Shown: positions 1 to 10,720 of the stretch, piece by piece | Layout of the letters: each line of letters begins with the position of its first letter | How positions within the stretch are numbered: the first letter of the stretch is position 1 | NCBI GenBank assembly: GCA_026826555.1 | Contig: JAKSZT010053887.1 | Coordinates: forward strand, 61,564,233 to 61,628,232 | Source of the DNA: Tolypeutes matacus | Lineage: Eukaryota > Chordata > Mammalia > Cingulata > Chlamyphoridae | Reading direction: 5' to 3' | DNA: 64,000 bases | Program-made: the position numbers and the translations under genes | Notes under the pieces: generated by a model | Databases searched by the model: none | Told to the model about the DNA's origin: nothing | What the model saw: the letters and a program-made list of their open reading frames with translations, nothing else

Positions 1-10
1 GCTATTATTA

Positions 11-117
11 TTATTATTATTATTTTTTACCGGGAGGTCCCGGGGATCGAACCCGGGTCCCTCCATATGGGAGACGGACGCCCAACCAGTTGAGCCACAT
101 CCGACCCCCCACAAATA
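11..117 (-). mobile_element. tRNA-derived SINE, short DAS-like subfamily, copy 1
   Basis: Read on the minus strand, this is a tRNA-like SINE with an A box (TGGCTCAACTGG) and a B box (GGTTCGATCCC, complement near 43-53), followed by a short TAA-rich tail (plus-strand TTA repeats at about 4-27). The 10-bp string GCTATTATTA occurs at 1-10 and again at 118-127, which fits a target-site duplication, though the left copy may run past the window edge. The head closely matches the copy at 41748-41885, so both belong to one subfamily. From family knowledge this is the armadillo DAS type. An RNA polymerase III promoter is present, but it is a SINE and not a tRNA gene. Confidence 0.85.
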
Positions 118-185
118 GCTATTATTAAAATGCCTGTGGTCAGCAGCTGTGTTTGACTGGGAGTGGCAAAGCACTTATTATTATA

Positions 186-332
186 AAAATTTAGGATTTT
201 GCTATTAGAAGTCAGAATGAAAGCTCCTTGAGAGCAGCGCTCTTTTCCTTCTGTTCTGTCCATTGATTTATTCTAAGGACCTAGATCAGAGCTTGGCTGA
301 AGGTAGGCATTCCATAAATGTTTGACAAAAAA
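186..332 (+). mobile_element. L2 LINE 3' end
   Basis: The stretch follows the L2 3' consensus: 'AATGAAAGCTCCTTGAGAGCAG', then a T/C-rich stretch, then 'CAGAGCTTGGCTGAAGGTAGG' and a final 'CATAAATGTTTGAC', the usual end of L2 before its short terminal repeats. It is highly diverged and truncated at its 5' side, as expected of an ancient mammalian LINE. It carries no coding part. Confidence 0.7.
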
Positions 333-1192
333 TGACAAAATTTGCAAAGGACTTAGCTCAGTATGTCTATTCTATTTTTCCTGCAAAAACCAGGGACAAT
401 TGATTCTAATTAGATTGTCTTCCCATAGCCAAAGACAGAAAAAATGAATGTGCCTTTGTTTCTTTATTCTACCTCAATTTATTCCTTCTGAATTGCTTTT
501 TTGGGGGGTGAGGATAAAACCACAAATTTGGGCCCAGCCCAGCAAGTAAATAGCACCACAGGCACTGTATCACGGACAACTCATTCTCCTATTTTTCTTC
601 CTAAATCTGTAACATGCATTTAGGAGGAAGCTGACTGTGGCCAATCTACACAGAACTTTGAATATCTCATGCCAGTCATTTGCCATGATGCAGAATTAGT
701 CAATTATCACAGTGTTCTGTGTATGTAAAATCTGTTATTGAGTAAGAGCCAAAGAAAAATAATTTAGATCTATTATTAGTAAGGGGGAAAAAGTATTTTT
801 GTCTTCTAGGATATATTTGCCCTTTAAAATAATGTAAAATTCCATTTAGTTTAACCTAATTTAGGATCTGATCATTCAGACAGAAGTTATGAATGTCTAT
901 GCTATTTGTAAAGAAACAACTTGAGAAGCAAATTTATTATGCAATTTAGGATTGCAAAAGAGATGATTAAACTACTTAGAGAAAAAGTAGTCTATGATCA
1001 TGGAATGTTTTTCTTTGTTCTTTTCTCATATTTTTGGAATCATTGGGACTAATCTCCAATTTATACATTGAATTCTGACACATTTAAGTGCCATCTTTTC
1101 ATTAATGATTTGTTTTATGTCTGCCATAGTATGACTAAATAGTGTAAAATATTCATTACCACGTGACAACTAAATCTGTTTCTTCTGGCTGC
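333..1192. other. Unannotated AT-rich interval
   Basis: I see no gene, RNA or clear repeat here. The sequence is AT-rich with short homopolymers. Nothing in either strand gives a recognisable protein or a polyadenylation/splice arrangement. Confidence 0.6.
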
Positions 1193-1202
1193 AAGGAAAT
1201 TT

Positions 1203-1408
1203 TTTTTTTTTTTTTAAGATTTTATTTATTTATTCATTTATCCCCCCACCACCACCCCCCGCTGCCCCCGCTGCCCCCGCTCGCCGGGTCAGCCAACCAC
1301 GCCGTGAGGGCTGGGCGGGCCGCCCCCACCAGGAGGCCCCGGGAACCGAACCCGGGGCCCCCCACATGGCAAACGGGAGCCCCACTGACTGAGCCACAGC
1401 TGCCTCCC
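1203..1408 (-). mobile_element. tRNA-derived SINE, long DAS-like subfamily, copy 1
   Basis: Minus-strand SINE. From its 5' end (right side) it reads a tRNA-Ala-like head with A box (GTGGCTCAGTCAGTGG) and B box (GGTTCGGTTCC), a GC-rich middle, a TAAA-type repeat and a poly(A) (T run on the plus strand just after 1202). The 10-bp target-site duplication AAGGAAATTT lies at 1193-1202 and 1409-1418. The middle has an extra near-perfect copy of a GCTGCCCCC unit around 1261-1280, a private tandem duplication. The high CpG content and perfect duplication suggest a fairly recent insertion. Short open frames across it are artefacts. Confidence 0.93.
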
Positions 1409-1418
1409 AAGGAAATTT

Positions 1419-2082
1419 AAGAATCAATATTTATCCTGTGTTGTTTCTCTCAGATGCTCCTGTGTTGCCTAGCAAATAGGAAAATCTAGATTTTATTTCA
1501 AAATATATTATCATTCTTGACAATGCAGAAACTGAAAAGGGGAAGAAACAAAACTCGGTGTATCACTATTTTAGCAGATTTTGCTCATGTTGGAATATGG
1601 GAGTGAATAGGGAGTAATAAACTCATGAAGTTCTTTGCCACAAAGCCTACTTTAGCATGAAGTCAAAAAATGAGAGGGATAGGCTTACTTTTCGCTGATT
1701 TAACCAAGAACAATGACACCATTTGCAACCACAGTGCAGAGCCAAAAAAATCATTGCCAGCATGCCAACTTATGCTCCCTAGAGAATAACTGGAAAATGA
1801 GAACCGCCTGTCAGAGATGAGGTTCTACTTCTAATGCAAGCGCAGAGCAGAATGATGTCTTTTTAACAAAAATGAACATATCACAACAGATGAGTTTATT
1901 TGTTAGCTTTAGCATGAGTTCTTCAGAACTCCAGTCACTGGGTATGTTCTTTTTAAGGGGCAAATTTCAGAGTGTGATGAACAAGGTCAGAAAACTGAAC
2001 TAAATGCAACCTTTAATGGAACAAATATCAGGGAATCAAATGTTGTATAAAAGTAAAGGGTTACAAACCTACTAATCCCAAC
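1419..2082. other. Unannotated interval
   Basis: Unique-looking AT-rich sequence. I find no recognisable coding segment, RNA gene or repeat. Confidence 0.55.
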
Positions 2083-2540
2083 TGTGTTAGTTTCCCAAGG
2101 CTGCTATAACAAATTTCCACAAACTGAGGGTTTACAATAAGAGAAGTTTGTTATTTCCCTGTTCTGGAAGCTAGAAGACCAAAAGCAAGGTGTTGGCAGG
2201 ACCGTGCTCCCTCGGAAGGCTCTAGGAGAGAATTCTTCCTCACTTCTTCCACCTCCTGGTGGCTTCAAGCATTGCTTGGATTGTGGCTGCATGACTGCAA
2301 TCTCTGCCCCTGTCTCCCCATACCTCCTCCTCCTTTCTACGCGGCTCTCCTCTGTGGGTCTCTTAGAAGAACACTTGCCATTGGATTAGGGCCCACCTGG
2401 ATAATCCAGAACCATCTCATGTAGCGATCCTTAATTTAATTATATCTGCAGAGAGACGTTTTTCCACATAAGCTCACCATCACAGGTTCTGAGATATAGA
2501 AATATCTTTTCGGAGACCACCATCCATTCAACACTCTGCA
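2083..2540 (-). mobile_element. MaLR (MLT1-like) solo LTR
   Basis: The plus strand reads the reverse complement of a mammalian-apparent LTR. It begins with TGTGTTAGTTTCCC, continues through 'GGCTGCTATAACAAA', 'GTTCTGGAAGCTAGAAG', 'AAGGTGTTGGCAGG' and 'GGATTAGGGCCCACC', and ends near 'CATTCAACACTCTGCA'. This order matches the MLT1 group of ERVL-MaLR LTRs. No internal gag-like region adjoins it, so it is a solo LTR. Flanking five-base duplications are no longer convincing (CCAAC versus TCAAT). The exact subfamily cannot be set by eye. It is an old, inactive copy. Confidence 0.8.
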
Positions 2541-2631
2541 TCAATTATTAAAAAAAATAAAATGAGGGATTAATATATTTTCCCCATTTTATACCTGCTT
2601 TTAGTTAAAAGAGTTGGTATGTGAATTGTTA

Positions 2632-2835
2632 CTTTGTGTCAGACACTATTCTAAGCACTTTGTATGCATTATTTCATTTAACCCTCATAACAATCCATTT
2701 TACAGGGGAGGGAATTGAGGCACAAAGAGATTAAGTAACTTTGCCAAGGTCACACAACTGGTGCGCTGAGAATTTGGGATTTGAACCCACACTGTCAGGC
2801 TCCAGTGTCTGTACACATACTCAATAAACTACTGC
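2632..2835 (-). mobile_element. MIR SINE
   Basis: Reverse-complement MIR. Recognisable blocks in plus-strand order are 'CAGACACTATTCTAAGCACTT', 'ATTTCATTTAACCCTCATAAC', 'AATTGAGGCACAAAGAGATT', 'GCCAAGGTCACACAACTGG' and 'GGATTTGAACCCACACTGTC'. The last is the tRNA-like B-box side. It is nearly full length and the best-preserved MIR in the window. Confidence 0.92.
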
Positions 2836-3944
2836 TTTCAGTGAACATACTCTTAGTTGAATGGTCTTAGTCAATATGCCGTGGACTCAGATAGGCATTT
2901 TCACTGAAAAAATAGAAGATATTTTGAAGGGGACAAAAAATTCTTTTATTATAACAGAACCAAAAAACAAAACAAACTAACAAACAAACAAGCATTGCTT
3001 TAAATGGTGTTCTCAGGTTTGAACTCTAAGCCAGTCATTTTGGGTAACATGAGGTTTGAGATTGCCTCACAAATCTACCTTAAAACATGTGGGAAGAAGA
3101 GATTGAACATGGAAAGTTGCAAAATGGTGACTATTAAGACAATCCAAATGGTTTCTCTGAGAGAAAGTAATCAACATTTAAGAAAACTGCAATAAAAATG
3201 TTTAGGGCATTTTCCTCTCTTGGCTTGACCACATAGTGGCTGCCTCTTAAATGTGGCACAACTCATTGGGCAGGTCTTTATAAGTGGCAACTGTATTAGC
3301 TCAGTATTTAAACTTCAAGAATTTTATATGCTCACAGTGGAATAGAGAGGATCTGAGATTTGAGATCCAAAACCTTAGATGCCTCATTGCCAGTGTTCAA
3401 CTGGGTAACCTCAGCCTCATCTGTGAAACAGGAATGCTAGAAAGTGGGGTATTTTCACCATTAAATGAGATTAGAGATGTGAATATAGTGTGAAGATACT
3501 TTTCACTCAATACAGATAAGAGTTGATATTATTAACGTTAACAATATCCCCCTTAGGCCCCATGTGACTCAAGTTTTAGAGTTTTTTAGGGATGTGGAGG
3601 TGCATCAACTATGTGTGACAAAATTTTGATTTCTGACTAGCACAGCCATAATGATCACAGCCCATGCCCAGAAAATTAGTAGATGGGTACTCTGAGTTTT
3701 CAGAGAGCCAGACTCCCCATCCCTGAAGTGGGTATCATCTAAAAGGTGAGCTGGTATCATTTAACAACAGCAACAATATACCTCAGAAACACAAACTTCA
3801 GAGGAAGGAGGCAGGAACGGTTTGGTGAAGGAATAGGAGCAGTGAAGGTTAATCCATGGTTTTATGTGGCAAATCAGCTCCTTAACAGAATTTAGATGGA
3901 GAACAGCTGTATGAGCATCAATAGAATTTATTTTTTTTCAAATG

Positions 3945-4080
3945 AGCATGTGGAAATAACCTCTGACCTTGGGTAAGTTGCCTCTTCTCCTTGGGCTTCA
4001 GTTTCAAAACTGTTAAAAAACAAAACAAAATGTGGTTGTAAGTAAATTCAAACATCCCTTTCAGCTCTAAACTCTGGTTT
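3945..4080 (+). mobile_element. MIR SINE, partial
   Basis: Forward MIR core: 'CTCTGACCTTGGGTAAGTTG', then 'CTCCTTGGGCTTCAGTTTC', then 'CCCTTTCAGCTCTAAACTCTG'. The tRNA-like head is missing or unrecognisable. Diverged, so boundaries are approximate. Confidence 0.6.
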
Positions 4081-4902
4081 TTGAGAGCTTTTTATGAGTC
4101 TATCACAATGTATTTGTCATACATTTTTTGAAATCTGCTTTTTCTTTTAATGAGTCACCTCTGCCTGCATAGCATGGTCACCTTCTTGTGAAATAAGATC
4201 TCAAGATAGATTTGTATCAATATCCATTGTTTTCTAAATCTATAAAGGAAAGTAGAAGCAACTATCTGTATAATTCAGACAGCTCCTCTGTGGCTCACTA
4301 GTCTTTCTTGATGGTTGATAAAGAGAAAAAAGGGAAAGAAGGAGATAAATTTATTATCTAAGTCCTCTGGAGAAACAATCATTTTCACAAATTCCCTAGC
4401 TGAGTTGACATGGCCTCAAAGTTGGAAGAATTAGAATTTTAAAGTTGCCAAAAATTGGTCCACCCACAGTTCAGGGATTTTCTTCAATGAGGACTTGAAA
4501 AAAAACATGAAGATTAAATAGATGACTAGCCTCAGTCTAATACTGCATAGAATAAACTGTTACACCAACATAAATATAGAGTGGTAACAGGAGATTGATC
4601 AACTTGGGTAGAGAATTTCAGCTTTGATGCCAGAAATCCAAAATTATCCTGGCAGAGAAGAAGGATACACTTAATGTTTTCTGGAAGAAACATGCAAATT
4701 ACCTCATTCTTAAACATTCCCTAGAGGCCATTATTATTTTCTTTATCCCATTCCCAAGTATTACTCACAAAGTGGAAAGGGATGACCAATTTCTTAAAAT
4801 GCTCTTGACACTCTTTGGTGTTTATAATATATATTGTAGCCTTAGCTGAAGGCCAGGTATATTTATACCAGGCTATTTATATTTCTTTGGCTTTGCCCAT
4901 AT

Positions 4903-4905
<3 letters not shown>

Positions 4906-4932
<27 letters not shown>
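4906..4932. repeat. Poly(T) tract, 27 nt
   Basis: An uninterrupted run of T. I looked for a minus-strand retrocopy to its right (a polyadenylation signal and a repeat of the left flank) and found neither, so I treat it as a simple repeat. Confidence 0.9.
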
Positions 4933-4934
<2 letters not shown>

Positions 4935-7477
4935 TGAGAATATTGTTTTAATTCTATATATTTTTTTAAAACAAACTATAATGTATTTAGAAAAATCAAT
5001 TGAATTCTCTATTTTTGGACCACTTATGAATCATTCTTCTCATGTCTGTTATCTTTGTGCCGGCTATCTCCCTGACAGCTGCCGTGGAGCCATTTCTACT
5101 TGCTCAACTCTAACTCTGCTCTAGGACTAATTTCAGCATAATTAGTATCTTTCCTCTATTAGGACTGGGACTCTAAGAAATCACAGCTCTTGGCCTCAGT
5201 GACCACATCTATCAAATCATGAATATGGGGATATGAGAAAGTACGAGCAAGAGGCATAGACATTTTCTTCTATCTCTTCCTTTTCTGCAATTCAGGGATT
5301 CCCTTTACTGAACCTTTTTCTGCTGATAACTGAGCATTTCTTCTGGATACAGCTTAGTGCACTTTGATACCAAAGAATCCACCACCATTTCCCTGAGGGA
5401 AACTTGTCGTTTCTTGGACTACTTCTGTCTTCTGCCAACTTGACATCTGTGTTACTGAATCTACTTATTTCTACTTTAAATTCTTTCAGTAAAAGTCATG
5501 GCCTCATACCACACTCAGTCCCTCTAAATAACTATTAGAAATAATTGATCAAAGAATAAAATCATATCTTGTTGCTGGAATGTATATGCCACAGAATTAT
5601 TTTTATTGCAGGATGACTTATTTATAACCTTTAATTTTAAGTTCAGTGGAACAGGTAGTGTATTTGTTTAGAGGGCAGGGCCATTAAAGTCTACTGGTTT
5701 TTTTCTTGTTTGAATTGGTTAAAATTGTAATATATCCTTTACGTCACAGTAGCACCCTAGTGGTTATCATATTGCATTAGTTACATGAGTTTTCAGGAAC
5801 ATTATACAGTATATACTGCCTCCAGTAAATACACCAGTCATGCTTATGGTTACATAGTCAATGCCAGGAAATTTAGGATGACGTTCCCTGCAGGTTAGTA
5901 ATTCTACCCATTATTTATATTGGTTTGATTTGAAACTAGATGAGGCTAAGTATTTTTGAAGACTTTTCTGACAGAATTCTAGAAAAACTAGAGAATGAAT
6001 ACTTAAGATGGGTTAAATATTTTTGGATTTTTTTTTTTTTTTTTGAGATCACCTAAATCTCATCATGAAGTAAAATCATTGAGAAAGTGAGGAAAGGACT
6101 TACTCTGAACATAAGGTACAAACATGTATCATATGTAAATTGAAACTACTCATAAATAAAAATCTATCATGGGTGTACACTTAAGGCCTGCTCCAGTGAA
6201 ATAAAGTTATCCCAATTCTTAAGAAATGGAGAAAAAATTTAGTAATGAGGCTGTGACAGAGGAGCTGAAGCAGATGTGGAAATTGTGGAACATCATCTTG
6301 GCAGCTGGGATGGTCTCAGCCAGCTGGATGTCTTCTGAAAGTGAGAAATTATGTTTAAGCCATAATATAGAAGTCAGCACTTGAAGGTAGTTGTCACAAC
6401 AGCATAAGATTTTGAGGCAAACACTTAAATGATTGTAATGAACTTGACCAATTAATTGCCATAATGAATTAAGGCCAGATTAATTTTAGCTTCTAAAATA
6501 GCTTCTTGCTTCCAAGAAGGCATGAAAAGCCTTCTAGCTTTTTTACCGGCCACTATTTTGCTTTGTTCAATAATCTAACTTACTTCTGTCCCTCCCTATC
6601 AGAGGACCAAGCACTGAGAAAAAAACAAGTCTATACATTCTTTCCCAGTTTAAGGATGGCATCTAACCAATGTGGATTGCACAGGCTCCTAACTTATAAA
6701 AGGGATAATTCCCAATTCACGACATTGGTGCGTGAGTTAAATGTGATGCGGCATTGATTCTGTGTAGTAGCACTCGATGGATATCAGCTTTCTTTACTCT
6801 TCCCACTCCATTGGAGTGCTTCTCCATACTTCACTATAGTCTTCACTATATGAAAAACATTTCAAGCAATAAGAAGAGATAGTATGAACTTGGGCAAGGC
6901 ATCTGAAATGGGGGAAGGTGGATTATCAGAGTTGTCAAATAGATTTCAACTCTCATGCATCCTCTCCTTTGGTAGAGCTCTGATACTTCAGAAGATTTCT
7001 GAAACTGTGGCCAGGCTCAGGGAATTGTATCATGGTCTATTAGCAGCAATGCAAGTTGTGCCTTGTGAGGAGAGAAAGACACACATAGGTCCTATATTTT
7101 CCTTTTGTGGATTAGATGAACTCTAAGACAACCTCTAGATCTATCATTCCGCCCTTCTATTTGAACCATGATCAGCAATTCTGTGTCTACTTCTAGATTT
7201 TTTTCATTGCCCTAAAACATTCTAAGCTTTCTGGAATGCTCTCAATTTTTTTTTTTTTCTCATTTTCATTATGATAGCTGATAGATCTCTTTTTCCCATT
7301 TTCATACATTATGGTAGTGGTTATTTGAATGGAATATTGCCACATATTTGTCAAAAAACACAATTGTTGAAAACAATGTCAGTTATTTAACATGAAAGTC
7401 AGGAAATTATCATTTAGTGTGCTTCCTTAATATAAAAAAAAAAGAGAGAGAATGGGTTGTTAAGGTAGTTAAATCAC
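4933..7477. other. Long unannotated interval
   Basis: Mostly AT-rich unique sequence with small homopolymers (for example a T run near 6019-6034). A weak MIR-like 3' motif (GATGAACTCTAAGACAACC) is seen around 7110. Open frames at 6506-6757 and 6884-7126 are short and unlike any family I know. No gene is supported. Confidence 0.5.
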
Positions 7478-7570
7478 TAAAATGTAAGAACCAAGAAGGC
7501 AAGACCTTTTGTTGGGAAGGGTTCCTGGCACAAAGTAGGTGCTCACTAGCATTTGTTTGAATGAAAGAAC
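7478..7570 (+). mobile_element. L2 LINE 3' end
   Basis: The L2 3' signature 'AATGTAAGAACCAAGAAGGC' is followed by 'GGTTCCTGGCACAAAGTAGG' and 'GTGCTCACTAGCATTTGTTT' with a final GAATGAAAGAA. Ancient and 5'-truncated. Confidence 0.78.
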
Positions 7571-8203
7571 CAGGTGGGAGAGACTCTTTGTCTGGCTCTT
7601 GACTTGAGAATCTCAGACACTGGGGCTAGAGTAAGAGTTAAAAGTCAGTTTCTGGTTTCAAGGACCAAATCTGTTTTCATCAGATTTAGAATGGAAAGGT
7701 ATTTAGAATGTGCTAGAATGATTTTCTCCACCATAGTTCACAGACTTTATTCTGCTTCCCAACAACATCTTCTGGTTGAGTATGAATGTGTATTCTAGGA
7801 TTTTCACCTTTATTTCTGGAAAAAAAATATGCTAAGCACTATAACAAAAGCTGTGGGAATTCAGAAGAGAGAATTTCATTTGATAATAAAATAGCGTCAC
7901 ATGATAGTTGTGAGGAATAACTAATGCAAATGGGTTTGACAGGAAATTTTTAAATATTTTATAGGAATTATTATGTCAATATTCTTTGGGTCACCACAAT
8001 ATGATTCAGCATTTATGTAATTGTATTCAAGTCAGCCTTACACAGTAAGAATGTCACAGTCACCTACCATGAGCCTAGCTGTATTTGTAGTTGGGATACA
8101 AAGAAGTATAAGATGTGATTAGGGTAGGTCATTAATTCTTTGTTAGGGTTCCTTTTCTAAAGATATTTCTGGCCTTAGATTGTATTAAGCCATTATAAGA
8201 AAT

Positions 8204-8238
8204 ATCACTTCTCTTTTTTCTGGGAAAAAAGAAGTGAT
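8204..8238. repeat. Short inverted repeat (hairpin)
   Basis: ATCACTTCT and TTTTTTC (separated by one extra C) pair with GAAAAAAGAAGTGAT, leaving a TGG loop. This gives about 15 paired bases with one bulge. It has no flanking duplication and lies in an AT-rich unique stretch. It could be a chance structure or the remnant of a small DNA element. Confidence 0.6.
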
Positions 8239-9419
8239 CAACAAATAACATAAGTTCAGAAAATAACATGAAGTATATATTAATATATTCCATAAGAAAT
8301 CCAATTTATATATATAATAAAATATACAAATACATAATGCATAACTACATGTCCTTCTACCATAAAAATATATAACGTTAATTAGTATCTTCTCTACTAG
8401 TATAAGTTCCAAACCATTTTTTGAAAATAAAATTTCATAACTCAGGGAAAAAAGAACAACCCAACAATGGCTTATTTTGCAATGGACTTGAGGAGAATTC
8501 TTTCTGTCACACACTGAAGAGATGTTTAATCACCTCTATCGTTGGTCAGCATTAGTAAAGTTCATAGATTAAAATTATGTTGGTTCCTGTCTAGGCACAG
8601 ACAGATTTACAAAGACACACTTGTTATTTTTTCTTTGTGGGTACTTTCTTGAAGTTGCAGTTTCCAACCAAATTCAAACCTTTTGGCGTTGGATTAACAT
8701 ATTGTGTTCATGTTCACATTCATTTATGCTTGGCAGAATGCAACTTCCTGTTTTGAGGGGGGAAAATAGCTAGAAAACCTCTAGTTTAAAAAAAAAAAAA
8801 AAAGACTCACAAGGCTTTGAATGTCAAATGGCTCTTACAGAAAAATATTTGATGAGTTAAGTGTAAAGGAATAAGAAACATATGGATTAAATTTCACTGA
8901 AAATGCACATGGGTTTAAAAATTAAGGGAGAAAGTACTTGGCAAAATGTGGTTTTGGTTTTGCCAAATCCAAGGTTTGAGAATACATTAAGACATTGAAC
9001 AAACCCAAAACATACCTAGCTTTAGCCATCTGCTAGCTGGCAGCCTATGAAAGCCTTTTGATGAGGCCTTCACTTTCTAAAGCTATTGATGACACCCAAA
9101 TTTGCCATGTTCTGTGTTCTAGTGCCTCTGCAGGCCAACTAGCTTGTCTGCAGAAATTAATAGGCCTATGCTTTATTAACAGATTTGTTGTGACGATATT
9201 TCTAAATGTACACTTGTACTAATGAAAGTAGTCTGTCACATGATTACATTATTAAGACAGTGGATATTTAGTTTAAAGTATAAATTAAATGTTACTTATA
9301 CAAGTATAAATTATGTTTATAATGATATATTTGCTTTATATAAAATTTAAATAGTTGAATGTTATTATATTTAAATATTTTACTGTATTATAGTGCAAAT
9401 GTATTAAGATTAATATGTA

Positions 9420-9650
9420 CTTGGGCATGTCCCATAATTCTCCATTTTCTGACCTACCAAAATACCTTTTCTGTTCTTCCTTATGATACCTAGCATTTTG
9501 ATCATTTTTTATAGTTATCTAAGTGCATATCTTCTCTCCACTCTCAGACTTAAAACTCATTTTGTGAAGAATTTTTGACCCATTTGTACTCTTACTTGCC
9601 GAAGATATCTATGCTAGTATATCTAAATAAATTTTTTAAATGAAATGTGT
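9420..9650 (+). mobile_element. Probable L2 LINE 3' fragment
   Basis: The order 'GATACCTAGCATTTTGATC', 'TAGTTATCTAAGTGCATATC', 'TCTCTCCACTCTCAGACTT' and a final 'CTAAATAAATTTTTT' resembles the diverged L2 3' region. The match is by wording only, so treat it as tentative. Confidence 0.4.
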
Positions 9651-10265
9651 GTGTATGGATAAATATTGTACGAAATATTTTAAAAGACAGCCTTTAAAAT
9701 TGAACTACTGTGCTATCTCATCCAGAATTAGCTCTTCTAAATTTGTTGAATGTTTATAAATAGTATAATTTTGCATTGGTTTAATTAAAAGTGCCCTACC
9801 CCCACTTCTGACTAAGTACAGGTTTATATAAATTTCCAACATTGAAACCTCCATAAAATAAATGTGTCTAAAATTACATAACAGGTATACAATTAATGAC
9901 ATACACAGTTTGAATTTTCTTTTCTCCTCTCTATTTCTTCAAAGACAAAACAGCGGTAGGTTCACATTCTGAGTCATTATAACTTCCCTGAAACACTCTC
10001 AGGTACCTACAATAGATGGGATCCTTAATAAATGGGCACCATTTCACTCTGCTAGCAGTAGTATGATGTGTCTACCTTTTAATTATAGACATAATCCCAA
10101 GTTCCAGTCTCTCTGCAGTGCTGGCCACATTTTATACTGGAGATGCATGGCCAAGACTTGATTCCTACGTCCTATAGGGTTACATGTGATGTGGCTCCTC
10201 TCCCACTGGGTTGCGCAGGATATGAGCTGGGTCCTGGCAGCTTCTGAAACAAGAATGAGAGAAGG

Positions 10266-10660
10266 CCTACATCCATTGCCACAACAGTACTCAGGCCACA
10301 CTATGGGAGATGTTTGTGTTGGATGTGGTGGGAGGTGTGGGAGGTGGGCAACATGGGAATCCGAGTGGGTTCCGTATAATATTTTAGGTAATCTAAGCAC
10401 CTCTTAAAATATATGTATATATATATAAAAAATAACATCTTTGTAAGCAAATACACATATATGCATATATATTTATATATCATTTTACAAATGTTTGTAT
10501 GTATTGTGAGAATTTTGATTTTTACCCATAATAAAAAAAAAAAAAAAAAGAAATGCATGTAATTTTATGCACAATGAATGAAAAAGAATGCTATGTCAAC
10601 ATATGTATATGCTTAAATTTAAAAGGATATATATCTAATAAATAGCAGAGACAAAACTAG

Positions 10661-10705
<45 letters not shown>
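10266..10705 (+). pseudogene. 5'-truncated poly(A)-tailed retrocopy of an unidentified transcript
   Basis: A 440-bp insert is bounded by a perfect 15-bp target-site duplication, AAGAATGAGAGAAGG, at 10251-10265 and 10706-10720. It ends in a run of about 47 A (10661-10707, sharing its last bases with the duplication). A canonical AATAAA at 10637-10642 lies 18 nt before the A run, as in a genuine mRNA 3' end. These are the marks of L1-mediated retrotransposition of a polyadenylated RNA. The body is AT-rich with ATAT stretches and an internal A run (about 10531-10548), typical of a 3' UTR. The first 140 bp are more GC-rich and may be the end of a coding region or UTR. I do not recognise the source gene, and it is not a SINE or L1 end that I know. 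Confidence 0.82.
10637..10642 (+). promoter_or_regulatory. Polyadenylation signal AATAAA of the retrocopy
   Basis: Canonical hexamer 18 nt upstream of the A tail. The spacing matches the normal 10-30 nt between signal and cleavage site, which supports an mRNA origin of the insert. Confidence 0.8.

Positions 10706-10707
<2 letters not shown>
10661..10707 (+). repeat. Poly(A) tract, 47 nt, tail of the retrocopy
   Basis: Uninterrupted A run at the 3' end of the inserted copy, running into the AA of the right target-site duplication. The length and purity suggest a relatively recent insertion or later slippage. Confidence 0.92.
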
Positions 10708-10709
<2 letters not shown>

Positions 10710-10720
10710 ATGAGAGAAGG

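Noticed and set aside
1163..1427. Open frames on both strands with a Pro/Arg-rich peptide
   Set aside because: They lie inside a SINE. The same peptide (ending in NPGPPTWQTGA) appears in the SINE at 14700, so it is repeat-derived.
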